Positions 39,442 through 44,319 of a DNA stretch of 64,000 nt are shown one piece after another. The position numbers and the translations under genes are program-made. Under the pieces are notes generated by a model. The model saw only the letters and a program-made list of their open reading frames with translations. It was not told the DNA's origin and did not search any database. This stretch comes from Symbiodinium natans (lineage: Eukaryota > Sar > Dinophyceae > Suessiales > Symbiodiniaceae), in assembly GCA_905221605.1 (NCBI GenBank), contig CAJNDS010001746.1, forward strand, positions 339,797 through 403,796. Reading direction: 5' to 3'. Position 1 is the stretch's first letter. Each line of letters starts with the position of its first letter.

Positions 39442-42400
39442 TGTGAGAGAGAGAGAGAGAGCGACAGAGAGAGACAGCGAGAACGATTGATACAATGAGA
39501 GCAACCCAACACACCCCTTCATGGAGTGTGCTCTTATTCTTCTACGTGGCTTGAGAGGCGCACGCACCCCCCGCGCACTGGGCGCGCCCAGATGATCTCA
39601 GAGTCCGAGTGAGACTGCACGCCGGAGACTGGAGATTTTCCGCACAGATGGACGACGCCCCCGTTGCGAGAAGAACGTACTCAACACAGCCCTGCAACCC
39701 ATCTGGAGTGTGCTCTCTCTCCCTCTCTCTCTGCAGCGTGCGCGCTCCCGGATGCGGCACACGAGAAGCCGCGGGGGACCCCGTGCAGAAGAAAAGAAAG
39801 AAACAAACCCCTGCTATTTCGAAAAGACTCAGAACAGTTGGCAAAGATGCGCCTCACAAAGGAAACGGCTGAAAACACATGGACGTTTCACCGTTTCAAC
39901 ATTGCCGGGCTGCAAAGAATGCAAGAGAACGAAAGAGAACGAGTGATCGCACCGCCCGAAGGCAAGCGGGACTTAGCAAGGTTCGCTCGGGCGGCAACGC
40001 TCGTAACACGGGAGAGCACAAGGTTCTGAACTGCTCTGAATATCCACCAGCTTTTCTGGAAGTCAAAGTCCAGCGTTCGGATTGGAACGCAACCGAAGGA
40101 AGTGAAGAAGCCCGGGCAGGCATGTGACGAAAGGGTAAGTCTCAGAAAGCCAAAGCACCTGTGTCAAGAGTATCAAGAGGAGGGTGACGAGAGCAATGGA
40201 GAGCAGATCAGTTTGGCCCCCGTGGAAACTCTGTGACTCGCTTGGGGCAGCGGCGCTTCTTGAGCTGCTCCCGGACCAGCTGCCGAAACTGCCCGACCTG
40301 AACTTCGAGAAAACTCTCGGAAACGGCGCGACTGGGAGCAATGGTGCACACGACAAATTTCCCAATCCCCCCCCCCTCCCCGCGTCCCTGGTCCCTGGTT
40401 CGCTTCACATGCCTCGTCTTTCCAGACCCGGAAAAGCTCTTGGCAATTGGACATGTTCTGGCTGAACATCTCTGCATCCTGCGGGCAAGATATTCATGTC
40501 CTTCTTTAACAGTAGCCATACTCCATGCCCGTTGTCAGTCTCTCTCGCGCTTCGAAATTTGAGGACTTCATCCAACGTGAACCGGTCCCGGAGCGTCCCG
40601 GAGGGTCCCGTGCCGCTAAACCGTCCTGCTGCATGAGACGCTGCGTGGACAAGATCTTCAGCAGACGATCCTCGACCCACACACCAACTGAAGAATTAAC
40701 AACTTAGTACTTGAGGTGCTTAGAAACAACATAAATGGGGAAAACAAGGGCATGCTGCATGCTCTTCTCAGGGTCTGACAGAGAGGTCTCGGCTCACCGC
40801 TTCCACGAGATTGTAGGCCCTCCAAAGCGGGTACCTCCAAAGTACAGCACCACAAGTGGCGGTGCGCTAGGGGTACCCGGGTACCCCCCCTCCGAAGGGA
40901 AGTGGGTTGAGAGCGGCACTTCGGAAGGTAACAGATGCGACAGCAACAGGGCAGAGAAGACATCACATGAAGGGCGCTGAACGGCATTTCTGATTCGCTT
41001 CAGGTGGTTGAAGATCGTTCGCACTGCCTCTGGCACGACTCAGGAAGCTCAAGGGGTTCACCAAATCATCCAAGATTCCAGTGGAATCCCGCCTGTGTCA
41101 GCTGCTCAATGGTGGATGCCTCGCATGAACCCACAAAGAAGCACAAGACACCTTTCGAGGTCTCGCCAAGCAGTGCTTGCAGCTCTTGCCGTTTCGTGCC
41201 GTCTCTCTTCTTGCTCAAACGAGCAGCCACAAGCAGCTCGTTGATGGGGAAGTCCCGAAGCCTGAGTGGACAGGAGGGCGACAAAGCAAAAAAGAAGAGA
41301 AGGGGAAAAGGGGGGGAGTGCACAAGAAGGTGGCCAGCAAAAGCTCATAAAGCTCATAATTCTGGGGAGAGGACAGGCTCAAGTAGTTGGAGACTTTCTC
41401 GATGGCAGGCTTCAGGCCCGTGTCTGCCTCGAAGGACCTTGCCATATGACAACTTTCTCTTCTCGAGATCTGCCAGAGAAGCCACACATGGAAGGTGCCG
41501 TCGCGCTCATGCCGTCATTCGTCCCACCATTCGTTCCGCCATTCGTGCTGCCACATGCGGAGAGTAACAAGGCTGCATAAGGCTGCCGCATGGTTGCCAG
41601 GAATCGTCTTGCCCCCTGCAGCTGAGAGAATTCCCTCGTTAGATAGAGCCAATTCACTTCAAGAAAGAAAGAAGAAAGAAAGCAAGCAAGCAAGCAAGAA
41701 AGAGTGAGAGAGTGAGAGAGAAAGAGGGAGAGTGCGGGAGGGAGTGGGTCTGCGGCGCGAGCCCGGAGGAGGTTCAGCGTTAGCTGGATCTCCGGAGTCT
41801 GCAACTGCTGCTGCGCGTCGTTCAGGACCTCCCAGAGGGCGAGTCTCTCTACATATGAGGGCAGAGCAGACACAGAGAGAGTGAGAGAGGGGTGAGAGAC
41901 AAAGAGAAGGAGAGTGAGGGGGGTCGAATCTCCGTTTGTTGAGTGTGCCAAGTAGACATGAGGCATACCCTCAGAGTGGGAGCAGAAGTGGTGGTAGACT
42001 GGGTCACTGCGTTGATTGTTTGGGCAATTTTTGTTGGCATCCTCTGCTCATGCAACTGCTTTGTGGCAATGTGGATCCGAGACTGACATCTGCACCTTCT
42101 CCATGCCCAGCCAGAAGTTGATCTCCTGCATCGTGCTTCCTGTTGAGGAATCCCGCTGCATCTTGGCAACCCGCTGTATTTCCTGGCAAATCGAAACCAA
42201 GGCCCACAGGAAACGCTTCAGCTGCTTCAGAGAATCAATCCGAACAACCCACTGCACATGTCAACACTCGTCCAACGCTCTTGTCCTTGCTCCATTTGTT
42301 CACGCCACCTGGGAAAAAGCTCGGCAACGCGCACAGCAACGCACAAGAACCAACAGGACGGGATAAACAAGACATGGCCGGCTTTGTAGCTGATTCTGGA

Positions 42401-44290
42401 AGGTGGAATCATTCATGCGATCCTCTCAGACACGAGTCAACAGCTACCAGCTTGTGTGGGAGCTTAACAGCTGAGATCTCAGACACGATGAGTCTACGAA
42501 ACAAACATCGACTGCATCTTTCCTTGAAGTCGTCGGTGCTCAGCTGTCTTCCTTCAGCTTTGGCCTTTTCAAAGGCCTCGACGTAAGGTCAAAGATGCTT
42601 TTTTTGTTTGAGCATGAGATGCATGGGATCCTCAAGTATCGTAACGTGCTAGCAGGCGAAATTGGTCGCACCAGCAGCCCTGCCTTTAGAGATTGGTGGA
42701 GTAACCGACTAAACTTACATGTTGTGCCAGTCCATGGTTTACCAGAGTATTGCCCTGCTTTCAATAGCCCAGTGTGGAAGTGCAGGAGCCTCAGCGATCT
42801 CTGGATCAATCGGCAGAGAGATATTCTCAATATCAACATTCTGCTGACACTGCCTCGGAGGACGTGCGCTCAATTGAGCCTTCGCAAGGCTGCGAAGCGA
42901 GAGGTTGCTGAGGCCCGAGCATGAGTGCCATGCTCAAGTCCATAATCTTGCGCATGACGTTTGGAACACCTACCTGCATTCGTTGAGATCTCTGGCATGG
43001 AACTGGGCGCTCAACTAGAGCTGGGCTCTTTATGGGGCATGTTGGGCTTTAATGGACATCCGCTCTTTCGCGCCGATTCGAAAATCTCGCGCCTTGATCT
43101 CCTCCCGGTCCTCGTCGCCGACGCTTTTGTTGGCACTCTCGGACCTTCTCCAAACTTTGTTCCATATTTGGCTCACAATATGCCGGTGTGTGCCAAACGT
43201 AAGCATCGTAAGCCAAAGCACTGCTTGGCCACCGCGTTGAAGAGCGGAACGAAGCCATTTTGGAGGTAAAGGTGAACAAGCTCGAAGGGAGACCACCTAG
43301 ACGGCACTACACAGTTGCGTGGTCGCATGATGGCGCGAAAGGACAGGGAGCAGGGAGTAAGGTGCGTGCTCTGACTCGGCCCCCATGGTAATCAACCTGG
43401 CATGATGTGTCATACGACGTTTTGGGTCAACGTTGAAGCCGGTGGAGGCCGTGGCTTCGAACACGAAAACTCCGAAACCGCTCTTCGAACACCACACAGA
43501 AACTAAGTCCCGTGCTGCAGGTGCGATGCAAAGTTGCCGTTCGAAGGAACAGCGCCTCTTGTGAATTCAATGACCAAAATTTGCAAAGAAGGGAACGAAG
43601 GGCGAGCTTCTCCCGGCCTTCTTCAAGAGTGCCTTCATAAGCGGCTCGAAACGTCGCCGGACTCCGCTTCAATAAAGCCACCGCCTCACGCAAAAGCCAT
43701 GGCTGCACTTCTGGAGCCACTGGGGCCACCAAATGCCCAGAAGATGAAGTGATCTGATAAGCTCGCAACACAGGCTTGTCTGCAGAAGACCACTTCATTC
43801 TCCGTGATAATACTGTACTCCTTCTCCTCAGGAAAGGGTGATGGTGGAATGCTCGGGATTGCTCTCTGCTTATGGGCACACCTCTGAAGCCTTGCCGTCT
43901 TCTTTCTTGCTATCATCCTTGTCCACCTGCAATGCATTCTTGTCAGACATGGCATGGTTGCCATAGCGACGCATGGGGAAACAAGACACAAACTGATGAA
44001 GAAGCTAGGAGACGCACCAATTCGCGAGCAATGAAGAAGGTTGTGTCTTGGTCATCGTAGATGAAGTGACGCACCTTGTTCATCATCTCCAAACTGGCAA
44101 AATGCTTCGAAATCTCATCCTGCAAGCCGACGTCATGCCAAGCGAACACGCATCTTCGCTCCGCCCCGGCCCCCGAGCCCCCCGAGCCCCCCGAGCCCCC
44201 GTGCCCCCGCGCCTTGGGCGCCCCAAGAACTGCTGGGCAAACATTGTTCAAGAACTCAATGAAAGGGCCGGGATTGATCTTGCTGTGCTC
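1..44290 (-). CDS. DYNC1H1-like: Cytoplasmic dynein 1 heavy chain, partial (3' end beyond the window), many short exons
   Basis: This gene encodes the motor subunit of cytoplasmic dynein, which hydrolyses ATP in a ring of AAA modules and moves cargo to microtubule minus ends. More than 80 exon-sized stretches match the family in order from about 44 kb down to position 153. The cytoplasmic type is shown by AAA1 motifs such as [20 protein letters not shown]; axonemal chains read differently here. P-loops are seen for AAA1 (GPAGTGKT), AAA2 (GTVGTGKS), AAA3 (GPPGSGKT) and AAA4 (GASGAGKT), with a stalk and microtubule-binding region between AAA4 and AAA5. Exons I joined by hand keep frame, mostly over GC-AG introns. 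The last part (end of AAA5, AAA6, C-terminal domain) is outside the window and the first exon is uncertain. Introns are packed with microsatellites, and one holds a complete second gene. Recognition is from family knowledge, not a database search. Confidence 0.95.
153..1290 (-). CDS. Dynein heavy chain, AAA5 exons at the window edge
   Basis: Exons: about 1,115-1,290 ([20 protein letters not shown], then [15 protein letters not shown]), 905-962 ([14 protein letters not shown]), 663 to about 805 ([20 protein letters not shown], then [10 protein letters not shown]), 393-513 ([20 protein letters not shown], then [14 protein letters not shown]) and 153-211 ([18 protein letters not shown]). Splices were checked by frame: GTG|GC at 663 to AG|GAG at 513 gives [23 protein letters not shown] at 393 to AG|GT at 211 gives [14 protein letters not shown]. 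The exon ending at 153 is followed by GA, a probable GA donor. The rest of AAA5, AAA6 and the C-terminus are outside the window. Confidence 0.96.
576..660. repeat. 9-bp tandem repeat (AGCAAGCCC)n
   Basis: About nine imperfect copies of a 9-bp unit, some reading AGCAAGCCA, in the dynein intron directly after the exon ending at 663. It produces the Leu/Gly/Ala low-complexity ORFs on the minus strand, which are not real genes. Confidence 0.9.
1455..2965. repeat. Diverged direct repeat pair (about 1,455-1,590 and 2,850-2,965)
   Basis: Both copies start after a C-run (CCCCCCCATATGAAAACACA and CCCCCCCATTTGCAAACACA) and share TTCTTAACACAAGTCCTCTT / TTCTGAACACACGTCCTCTT and a following A/T-rich stretch ending in an AAGCTTGCAAGG / GAACTTGCACGG segment. 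They lie in the 3.3 kb dynein intron and could be remnants of terminal repeats or a segmental duplication. No coding match is visible between them. Confidence 0.55.
2490..2805. repeat. Degenerate TTTTCGCG-rich tract
   Basis: Around 300 bp with repeated TTTTCGCG and TTTTTCGTG words on the plus strand, strongly T-rich with CG dinucleotides. The Phe/Arg/Val-rich ORFs here are artefacts of the repeat. It sits in a dynein intron. Confidence 0.75.
3840..4490. repeat. Short repeats of CGATACGC / GTATCGGT in both orientations
   Basis: Words such as CGATACGCCGATAC (3,848-3,870, 4,310-4,325, 4,448-4,475) and their reverse complements GTATCGGCGTAT, GTATCGGTGTATCGG (4,060-4,095, 4,262-4,290, 4,350-4,410, 4,510-4,520) are scattered over 650 bp. 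Mixed orientation would allow extensive fold-back. No coding content is seen. Confidence 0.8.
4605..5515 (-). CDS. Dynein heavy chain, microtubule-binding domain end and stalk coiled coil 2
   Basis: Exons near 5,425-5,515 ([16 protein letters not shown]), 5,280-5,375 ([20 protein letters not shown], then [10 protein letters not shown]), 4,940-5,105 ([20 protein letters not shown], then [12 protein letters not shown]), 4,830-4,900 ([19 protein letters not shown]) and 4,605-4,715 ([20 protein letters not shown]). They match 'REKMKKNYMSNPSYNYE', '[29 protein letters not shown]' and 'LLKSLSAERERWEKTSETF'. The next dynein exon is 3.3 kb further on, the second largest intron found. Confidence 0.93.
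5725..7250 (-). CDS. Dynein heavy chain, stalk coiled coil 1 and start of the microtubule-binding domain
   Basis: Exons near 7,180-7,245 ([12 protein letters not shown], weak), 6,960-7,025 ([18 protein letters not shown]), 6,715-6,830 ([20 protein letters not shown]), 6,390-6,547 ([20 protein letters not shown], then [20 protein letters not shown]), 6,190-6,260 ([17 protein letters not shown]) and 5,725-6,025 ([20 protein letters not shown], then [12 protein letters not shown]). The heptad-rich stretch is coiled coil 1 of the stalk, and [11 protein letters not shown] enters the microtubule-binding domain. A run of about 40 G lies in the intron at 6,901-6,942. Confidence 0.94.
6895..6945. repeat. 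Poly-G tract of about 40 nt
   Basis: An almost uninterrupted G-run (one T near 6,907) on the plus strand, hence poly-C on the dynein coding strand, within the intron after the AFHQQ exon. It could form G-quadruplexes; the length in the assembly may be inaccurate. Confidence 0.9.
7410..8910 (-). CDS. Dynein heavy chain, AAA4 exons
   Basis: Exons near 8,780-8,910 ([20 protein letters not shown], then [13 protein letters not shown]), 8,575-8,660 ([16 protein letters not shown] with Walker B FIFDESN), 8,330-8,435 ([20 protein letters not shown]), 8,080-8,190 ([18 protein letters not shown]) and 7,410-7,545 ([20 protein letters not shown], then LLQVAADF). AAA4 binds nucleotide and regulates the motor. 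All key motifs are intact. Confidence 0.95.
9020..10254 (-). CDS. Dynein heavy chain, AAA3-AAA4 connecting exons and AAA4 P-loop
   Basis: Exons: from 10,254 down to about 10,190 ([16 protein letters not shown], acceptor AG|GGTCTG), 9,990-10,070 ([13 protein letters not shown]), 9,740-9,790 ([13 protein letters not shown]), 9,590-9,660 ([20 protein letters not shown]), 9,320-9,370 ([15 protein letters not shown]), 9,165-9,235 ([20 protein letters not shown]) and 9,020-9,095 ([18 protein letters not shown]). They follow 'LRLFQDRLVEDEERRW ... [26 protein letters not shown] ... GHLLLIGVSGAGKT' of the family. (GGAA)n-like repeats fill the intron at 9,480-9,590. Confidence 0.92.
10326..12105 (-). 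CDS. Dynein heavy chain, AAA3 exons
   Basis: AAA3 is the second ATPase site and gates the motor. The exon ending at 11,948 carries [20 protein letters not shown] and the P-loop [11 protein letters not shown]. It is joined through a GC donor (AAG|GC) and an AG|G acceptor to the 660-nt exon 10,326-10,985, which keeps phase 0 at both ends and gives the continuous [20 protein letters not shown]. This exon contains [14 protein letters not shown], Walker [21 protein letters not shown], the sensor [33 protein letters not shown] and [13 protein letters not shown]. Its donor is again GC. The 0.96 kb intron between holds poorly conserved DNA with no clear gene. Confidence 0.97.
11000..11900. other. Dynein intron without recognised gene
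   Basis: The 0.96 kb intron between the two AAA3 exons. It has a CT-rich stretch at 11,020-11,060, repeated ACAAAACTCC-type words near 11,230 and CCCTAAA-like words at 11,570-11,700. No conserved coding or RNA gene was seen on either strand. Confidence 0.6.
12280..13770 (-). CDS. Dynein heavy chain, AAA2-AAA3 connecting exons
   Basis: Exons near 13,660-13,770 ([20 protein letters not shown], the variable acidic loop), 12,960-13,050 ([18 protein letters not shown]), 12,780-12,870 ([20 protein letters not shown]), 12,600-12,730 ([19 protein letters not shown]) and 12,280-12,470 ([14 protein letters not shown], then [20 protein letters not shown]). They match 'LEHIMDLTRLRCLGSL', 'YLVYAILWSLSGDS' and '[20 protein letters not shown]' of cytoplasmic dynein. 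A short stretch at 13,300-13,380 ([13 protein letters not shown]) is a possible further exon but does not fit the order cleanly. Confidence 0.88.
14105..15960 (-). CDS. Dynein heavy chain, AAA2 exons
   Basis: AAA2 binds ATP but normally does not hydrolyse it. Exons: about 15,900-15,960 ([13 protein letters not shown]), 15,752-15,795 ([14 protein letters not shown]), 15,455-15,660 ([20 protein letters not shown], then [11 protein letters not shown]), 14,872-15,235 ([20 protein letters not shown] with P-loop [11 protein letters not shown], then [20 protein letters not shown]), 14,390-14,490 ([20 protein letters not shown]) and 14,105-14,280 ([27 protein letters not shown]). These are near-verbatim family motifs. 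Edges are approximate. Confidence 0.95.
16140..16700 (-). CDS. Dynein heavy chain, AAA1 C-terminal exons, including a 33-nt microexon
   Basis: Three consecutive exons could be placed to the base: 16,619-16,700 ([20 protein letters not shown]), 16,290-16,322 ([11 protein letters not shown]) and 16,140-16,190 ([17 protein letters not shown]). Together they match '[47 protein letters not shown]' of the family. Donors are GC, GT and GC. The intron between the first two contains a (GGGAGAGAGT)n tandem repeat. Confidence 0.95.
16413..16538. repeat. 10-bp tandem repeat (GGGAGAGAGT)n
   Basis: About 12 near-perfect copies in the 296-bp intron between two AAA1 exons (donor at 16,619, acceptor at 16,322). 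On the dynein coding strand it is a pyrimidine-rich CTCTCTCCCA array. Confidence 0.95.
16866..17698 (-). CDS. Dynein heavy chain, AAA1 exon (main ATPase site)
   Basis: At 833 nt this is the longest dynein exon in the window. It encodes the end of the linker and most of AAA1, the principal ATP-hydrolysing module. Visible are the linker end [20 protein letters not shown], the P-loop [15 protein letters not shown], Walker [20 protein letters not shown] and the sensor region [20 protein letters not shown]. The acceptor is AG|GTGCTG at 17,698. The donor is GT directly after AT at 16,866; joined to the next exon (AG|GACGACG at 16,700) it restores ATG ACG ACG and the sequence [13 protein letters not shown]. 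All catalytic residues are present, so the motor is expected to be functional. Confidence 0.97.
17837..18460 (-). CDS. Dynein heavy chain, linker exons after the nested gene
   Basis: After the 6.5 kb intron dynein resumes near 18,410-18,452 with [13 protein letters not shown], matching the conserved '[13 protein letters not shown]'. Next come an exon near 18,255-18,322 ([16 protein letters not shown], matching 'MRVTLAKLLAESV') and one ending at 17,837 ([10 protein letters not shown], matching 'TWIDKYQAQ'). The donor at 17,837 is GC, and joining phase 0 to the AAA1 exon gives [15 protein letters not shown], equivalent to 'KYQAQLVVLSAQIAW'. Joining the REGSEGAV exon at 25.0 kb to VNINEDPS gives a linker of nearly normal length, showing nothing was inserted in the protein. 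Confidence 0.8.
18501..18592. repeat. 11-bp tandem repeat (GCTATGCAGGA)n
   Basis: Eight copies with single-base variants, lying between the stop codon of the nested LIM-headpiece gene (18,771) and the resuming dynein exon (18.45 kb). It lies in the 3' flank of the nested gene. No coding function is seen. Confidence 0.95.
18771..19003 (-). CDS. Villin headpiece exons and stop codon of the nested gene
   Basis: Exon 18,928-19,003 encodes [20 protein letters not shown] plus GSTK; exon 18,771-18,836 encodes [20 protein letters not shown] and F, then TGA. Joined they reproduce the villin headpiece consensus, LSDEDF..FG.....F..LP.WK....KK..GLF, with exact spacing and the domain placed at the very C-terminus as in villin, dematin and abLIM. 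The LP-W-K motif and the lysine-rich helix, which make the F-actin contact in known headpieces, are present. The intron between starts with GA (AAG|GACACT) and ends with CAG|G, a GA-AG intron. Confidence 0.93.
18771..24920 (-). CDS. Four-LIM plus villin-headpiece protein (abLIM-like), nested in a dynein intron
   Basis: A complete second gene on the same strand as dynein, inside one of its introns. The ATG at 24,920 starts [10 protein letters not shown] and the TGA at 18,771 follows the villin headpiece ending GLF. LIM domains are double zinc fingers that bind proteins, often actin-cytoskeletal ones; the villin headpiece binds F-actin. N-terminal LIMs with a C-terminal headpiece is the layout of animal actin-binding LIM proteins. 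Nine exons were placed to the base and stay in phase. The stretch between LIM4 and the headpiece (20.1-19.0 kb) is only partly read: candidate exons are [17 protein letters not shown] (about 19,940-19,985), [14 protein letters not shown] (about 19,320-19,375) and [14 protein letters not shown] (about 19,130-19,180). An AG 15 nt upstream of the ATG could accept a trans-spliced leader. I infer an actin-linked role; orthology to abLIM is not shown. Confidence 0.85.
20095..21840 (-). CDS. LIM domain 4 exons of the nested gene
   Basis: Exons near 21,780-21,835 ([20 protein letters not shown]), one ending at 21,558 (HWRCFR, CG|GC donor), one starting at 21,202 ([15 protein letters not shown] acceptor, split CG|G arginine codon) and one starting at 20,116 (YTCSSCAQ). 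They give C-x2-C ... HWRCFRCSRC ... C-x2-C, the LIM pattern. The 1.1 kb between the last two shows no other convincing exon. Confidence is lower than for LIM1 because the edges of the first and last exon are not fixed. Confidence 0.75.
22090..22534 (-). CDS. LIM domain 3 exons of the nested gene
   Basis: Exon 22,513-22,534 is only 22 nt (CKEPIRE after a split arginine codon). The exon starting near 22,344 reads [20 protein letters not shown], a clear H-x2-C-x2-C-x2-C core. Near 22,110-22,160 is [18 protein letters not shown], which supplies the closing C-x2-C. The phase between the 22-nt exon and the FHERCF exon does not close with the sites I chose, so a small exon or a different acceptor is missing, and the first cysteine pair is incomplete in my model. 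Confidence 0.75.
22820..24238 (-). CDS. LIM domain 2 exons of the nested gene, including a 27-nt microexon
   Basis: Exons 24,212-24,238 (GCNPCAYCE, 27 nt), 24,009-24,044 ([12 protein letters not shown], 36 nt, with a GTAAGT donor), 23,103-23,146 ([15 protein letters not shown]), 22,939-23,007 ([20 protein letters not shown]) and one starting at 22,854 ([11 protein letters not shown]). Joined, they give [10 protein letters not shown] ... [14 protein letters not shown] ... CPGC, a full LIM ligand set. Between the second and third exons lies a 35-38 bp minisatellite (23,227-23,810). The spacing before the final CPGC is a few residues longer than usual, so the junction at 22,939 to 22,854 is the least certain. 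Confidence 0.85.
23227..23810. repeat. Minisatellite, about 35-38 bp unit
   Basis: About 15 diverged copies of a unit like GACGAGACCGTGACAGCCC plus AAAACCCCTAGAAGCG. It lies in an intron of the nested gene, between the DGKDPR exon and the [10 protein letters not shown] exon of LIM domain 2. The repeated minus-strand peptides [15 protein letters not shown] come from it and are not a gene. It is not a CRISPR: copies are adjacent with no unique spacers. Confidence 0.9.
24501..24920 (-). CDS. LIM domain 1 exons of the nested gene
   Basis: Exons 24,870-24,920, 24,728-24,780 and 24,501-24,558. They translate in continuous frame: [11 protein letters not shown], then [18 protein letters not shown], then [19 protein letters not shown]. 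This gives the LIM ligand pattern C-x2-C ... H-x2-C-x2-C-x2-C ... C-x2-C, the last pair being completed as CEGC by the next 27-nt exon. All three donors are GC (AAG|GC, CAG|GC, GAG|GC) and acceptors are AG|G. The arginine codon AG|G is split across the second intron, and the frame only works with these sites. Confidence 0.93.
25000..30195 (-). CDS. Dynein heavy chain, tail end and linker exons
   Basis: The linker is the mechanical arm that swings over the AAA ring. Exons near 30,060-30,195, 29,810-29,860 ([15 protein letters not shown]), 29,350-29,445 ([12 protein letters not shown]), 28,940-29,060 ([20 protein letters not shown]), 28,755-28,812 ([18 protein letters not shown]), 28,490-28,570 ([16 protein letters not shown]), 28,355-28,430, 28,080-28,200 ([18 protein letters not shown]), 27,950-27,990 ([10 protein letters not shown]), 27,810-27,865 ([11 protein letters not shown]), 27,675-27,730 ([16 protein letters not shown]), 27,290-27,350 ([12 protein letters not shown]), 27,080-27,240 ([20 protein letters not shown]), 26,890-27,010 ([18 protein letters not shown]), 25,740-25,860 ([20 protein letters not shown]), 25,500-25,580 ([14 protein letters not shown]), 25,360-25,410 ([13 protein letters not shown]) and 25,020-25,215 (KMFAGLSQL, then a separate exon with REGSEGAV). 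These are the classical linker signatures. The last exon ends near 25.0 kb, before the nested gene. Confidence 0.92.
26398..26478. repeat. Trinucleotide repeat (CTC)n / (GAG)n
   Basis: About 25 pure CTC units on the plus strand, GAG on the dynein coding strand, in the intron between the linker exons at 26.9 and 25.8 kb. It yields a spurious poly-Gly/poly-Arg ORF. Confidence 0.95.
26605..26662. repeat. Trinucleotide repeat (TTC)n / (GAA)n
   Basis: About 19 TTC units, GAA on the dynein coding strand, in the same intron as the CTC array 130 bp away. It is the source of a spurious poly-Glu ORF. Confidence 0.95.
30240..34230 (-). CDS. Dynein heavy chain, tail exons, block 5
   Basis: Exons near 34,150-34,225, 33,845-33,930 (weak), 33,635-33,700 (weak), 32,740-32,815, 32,490-32,640 ([18 protein letters not shown], matching 'YVKVWLQYQCLWDMQ'), 32,040-32,105 ([16 protein letters not shown]), 31,885-31,955 ([14 protein letters not shown]), 31,780-31,860 ([18 protein letters not shown]), 31,610-31,690 ([12 protein letters not shown]), 31,375-31,440, 31,000-31,150 ([12 protein letters not shown]), 30,730-30,820 ([20 protein letters not shown]), 30,430-30,530 ([20 protein letters not shown]) and 30,240-30,310 ([17 protein letters not shown]). 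The sequence 'Y.QSLW...[10 protein letters not shown].....W' is diagnostic for this part of the tail. A long TTC array sits in the intron between the 33.6 and 32.8 kb exons. Confidence 0.85.
33146..33377. repeat. Long GAA/TTC microsatellite, about 77 units
   Basis: A 230-bp TTC run on the plus strand, with one interrupting GTC near 33,256. It is GAA on the coding strand of dynein and lies in a tail intron. Long poly-Glu and poly-Arg ORFs over it are artefacts. Purine-pyrimidine mirror tracts of this length are able to form triplexes. Confidence 0.97.
34550..37285 (-). CDS. Dynein heavy chain, tail exons, block 4
   Basis: Exons near 37,220-37,280 ([12 protein letters not shown]), 36,890-36,970 ([20 protein letters not shown], almost identical to animal cytoplasmic dynein), 36,700-36,755 ([11 protein letters not shown]), 36,420-36,650 (a longer exon ending [20 protein letters not shown]), 36,300-36,362 ([17 protein letters not shown]), 36,153-36,217 ([13 protein letters not shown]), 35,975-36,028 ([13 protein letters not shown]), 35,690-35,875, 35,270-35,425 ([20 protein letters not shown]), 35,175-35,260, 35,008-35,070, 34,790-34,875 ([20 protein letters not shown]) and 34,550-34,630 ([16 protein letters not shown]). 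The run of a dozen consecutive family segments in the right order makes the assignment firm; exact splice sites are approximate. Confidence 0.88.
34630..34720. repeat. (TTTC)n followed by (CT)n
   Basis: About 15 TTTC units and then a CT run, in the dynein intron between the exons at 34.8 and 34.6 kb. Comparable AG/CT runs are found at 13,830-13,910, 21,700-21,755, 21,940-22,035, 29,725-29,790, 29,925-30,050, 37,555-37,620 and 39,415-39,480. Confidence 0.9.
37490..39045 (-). CDS. Dynein heavy chain, tail exons, block 3
   Basis: Exons near 38,995-39,040 ([12 protein letters not shown]), 38,745-38,805 ([15 protein letters not shown]), 38,440-38,490 ([16 protein letters not shown]), 38,325-38,365 ([13 protein letters not shown]), 38,050-38,110 ([16 protein letters not shown]), 37,820-37,888 ([20 protein letters not shown]), 37,665-37,695 (EYQSSLIQQ) and 37,490-37,560 ([18 protein letters not shown]). 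Together they reproduce the conserved tail segment around '[17 protein letters not shown]'. Between the last two is an (AG)n run. Low-complexity acidic or serine-rich ORFs in the same stretch are shadows of repeats. Confidence 0.85.
39185..39330. repeat. 11-bp repeat (ACTTCAAAGC)n-like
   Basis: About a dozen copies of CACTTCAAAG and variants (CACTTCACA, CACGTCAAAG) in tandem within a dynein tail intron. No coding function is seen. Confidence 0.85.
40400..41850 (-). CDS. Dynein heavy chain, tail exons, block 2
   Basis: Continuation of the tail. Readable exons lie near 41,760-41,850 ([20 protein letters not shown]), 41,590-41,645, 41,370-41,460 ([19 protein letters not shown], matching 'SFDTDTGLKQALETVNDY'), 41,160-41,260 ([15 protein letters not shown]), 40,985-41,040 ([14 protein letters not shown]), 40,780-40,835 ([12 protein letters not shown]), 40,620-40,665 ([13 protein letters not shown]) and 40,400-40,475 ([15 protein letters not shown]). 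Each matches the next conserved segment of cytoplasmic dynein 1 in order, which is strong evidence although single exons code for only 12-30 residues. Splice sites were not individually fixed in this block. Confidence 0.8.
40870..40887. repeat. Perfect 18-bp palindrome
   Basis: GGGGTACCCGGGTACCCC is its own reverse complement, in a dynein intron between the exons at 40,985 and 40,835. Function unknown; it may be chance in GC-rich DNA. Confidence 0.9.
42060..44290 (-). CDS. Dynein heavy chain, N-terminal tail exons, block 1
   Basis: Exons here encode the start of the tail, the part that dimerises and binds intermediate chains and cargo adaptors. The clearest is 42,060-42,257, with [11 protein letters not shown] and [11 protein letters not shown], matching the conserved 'ALQEISFWLNLERAL' region. 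Others are near 42,375-42,412 ([11 protein letters not shown]), 42,520-42,590 ([16 protein letters not shown]), 42,760-42,850 ([15 protein letters not shown]), 43,080-43,150 ([15 protein letters not shown]) and 43,210-43,270 ([15 protein letters not shown]). Weaker candidates at 43,740-43,830, 44,030-44,110 ([19 protein letters not shown]) and 44,180-44,290 ([16 protein letters not shown]) would be the most N-terminal pieces. The start codon is not fixed. Boundaries are approximate and order is the main support. Confidence 0.65.
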
Positions 44291-44319
44291 ACCCATGGCA
44301 GGGTTTCGATGCCTCAAGC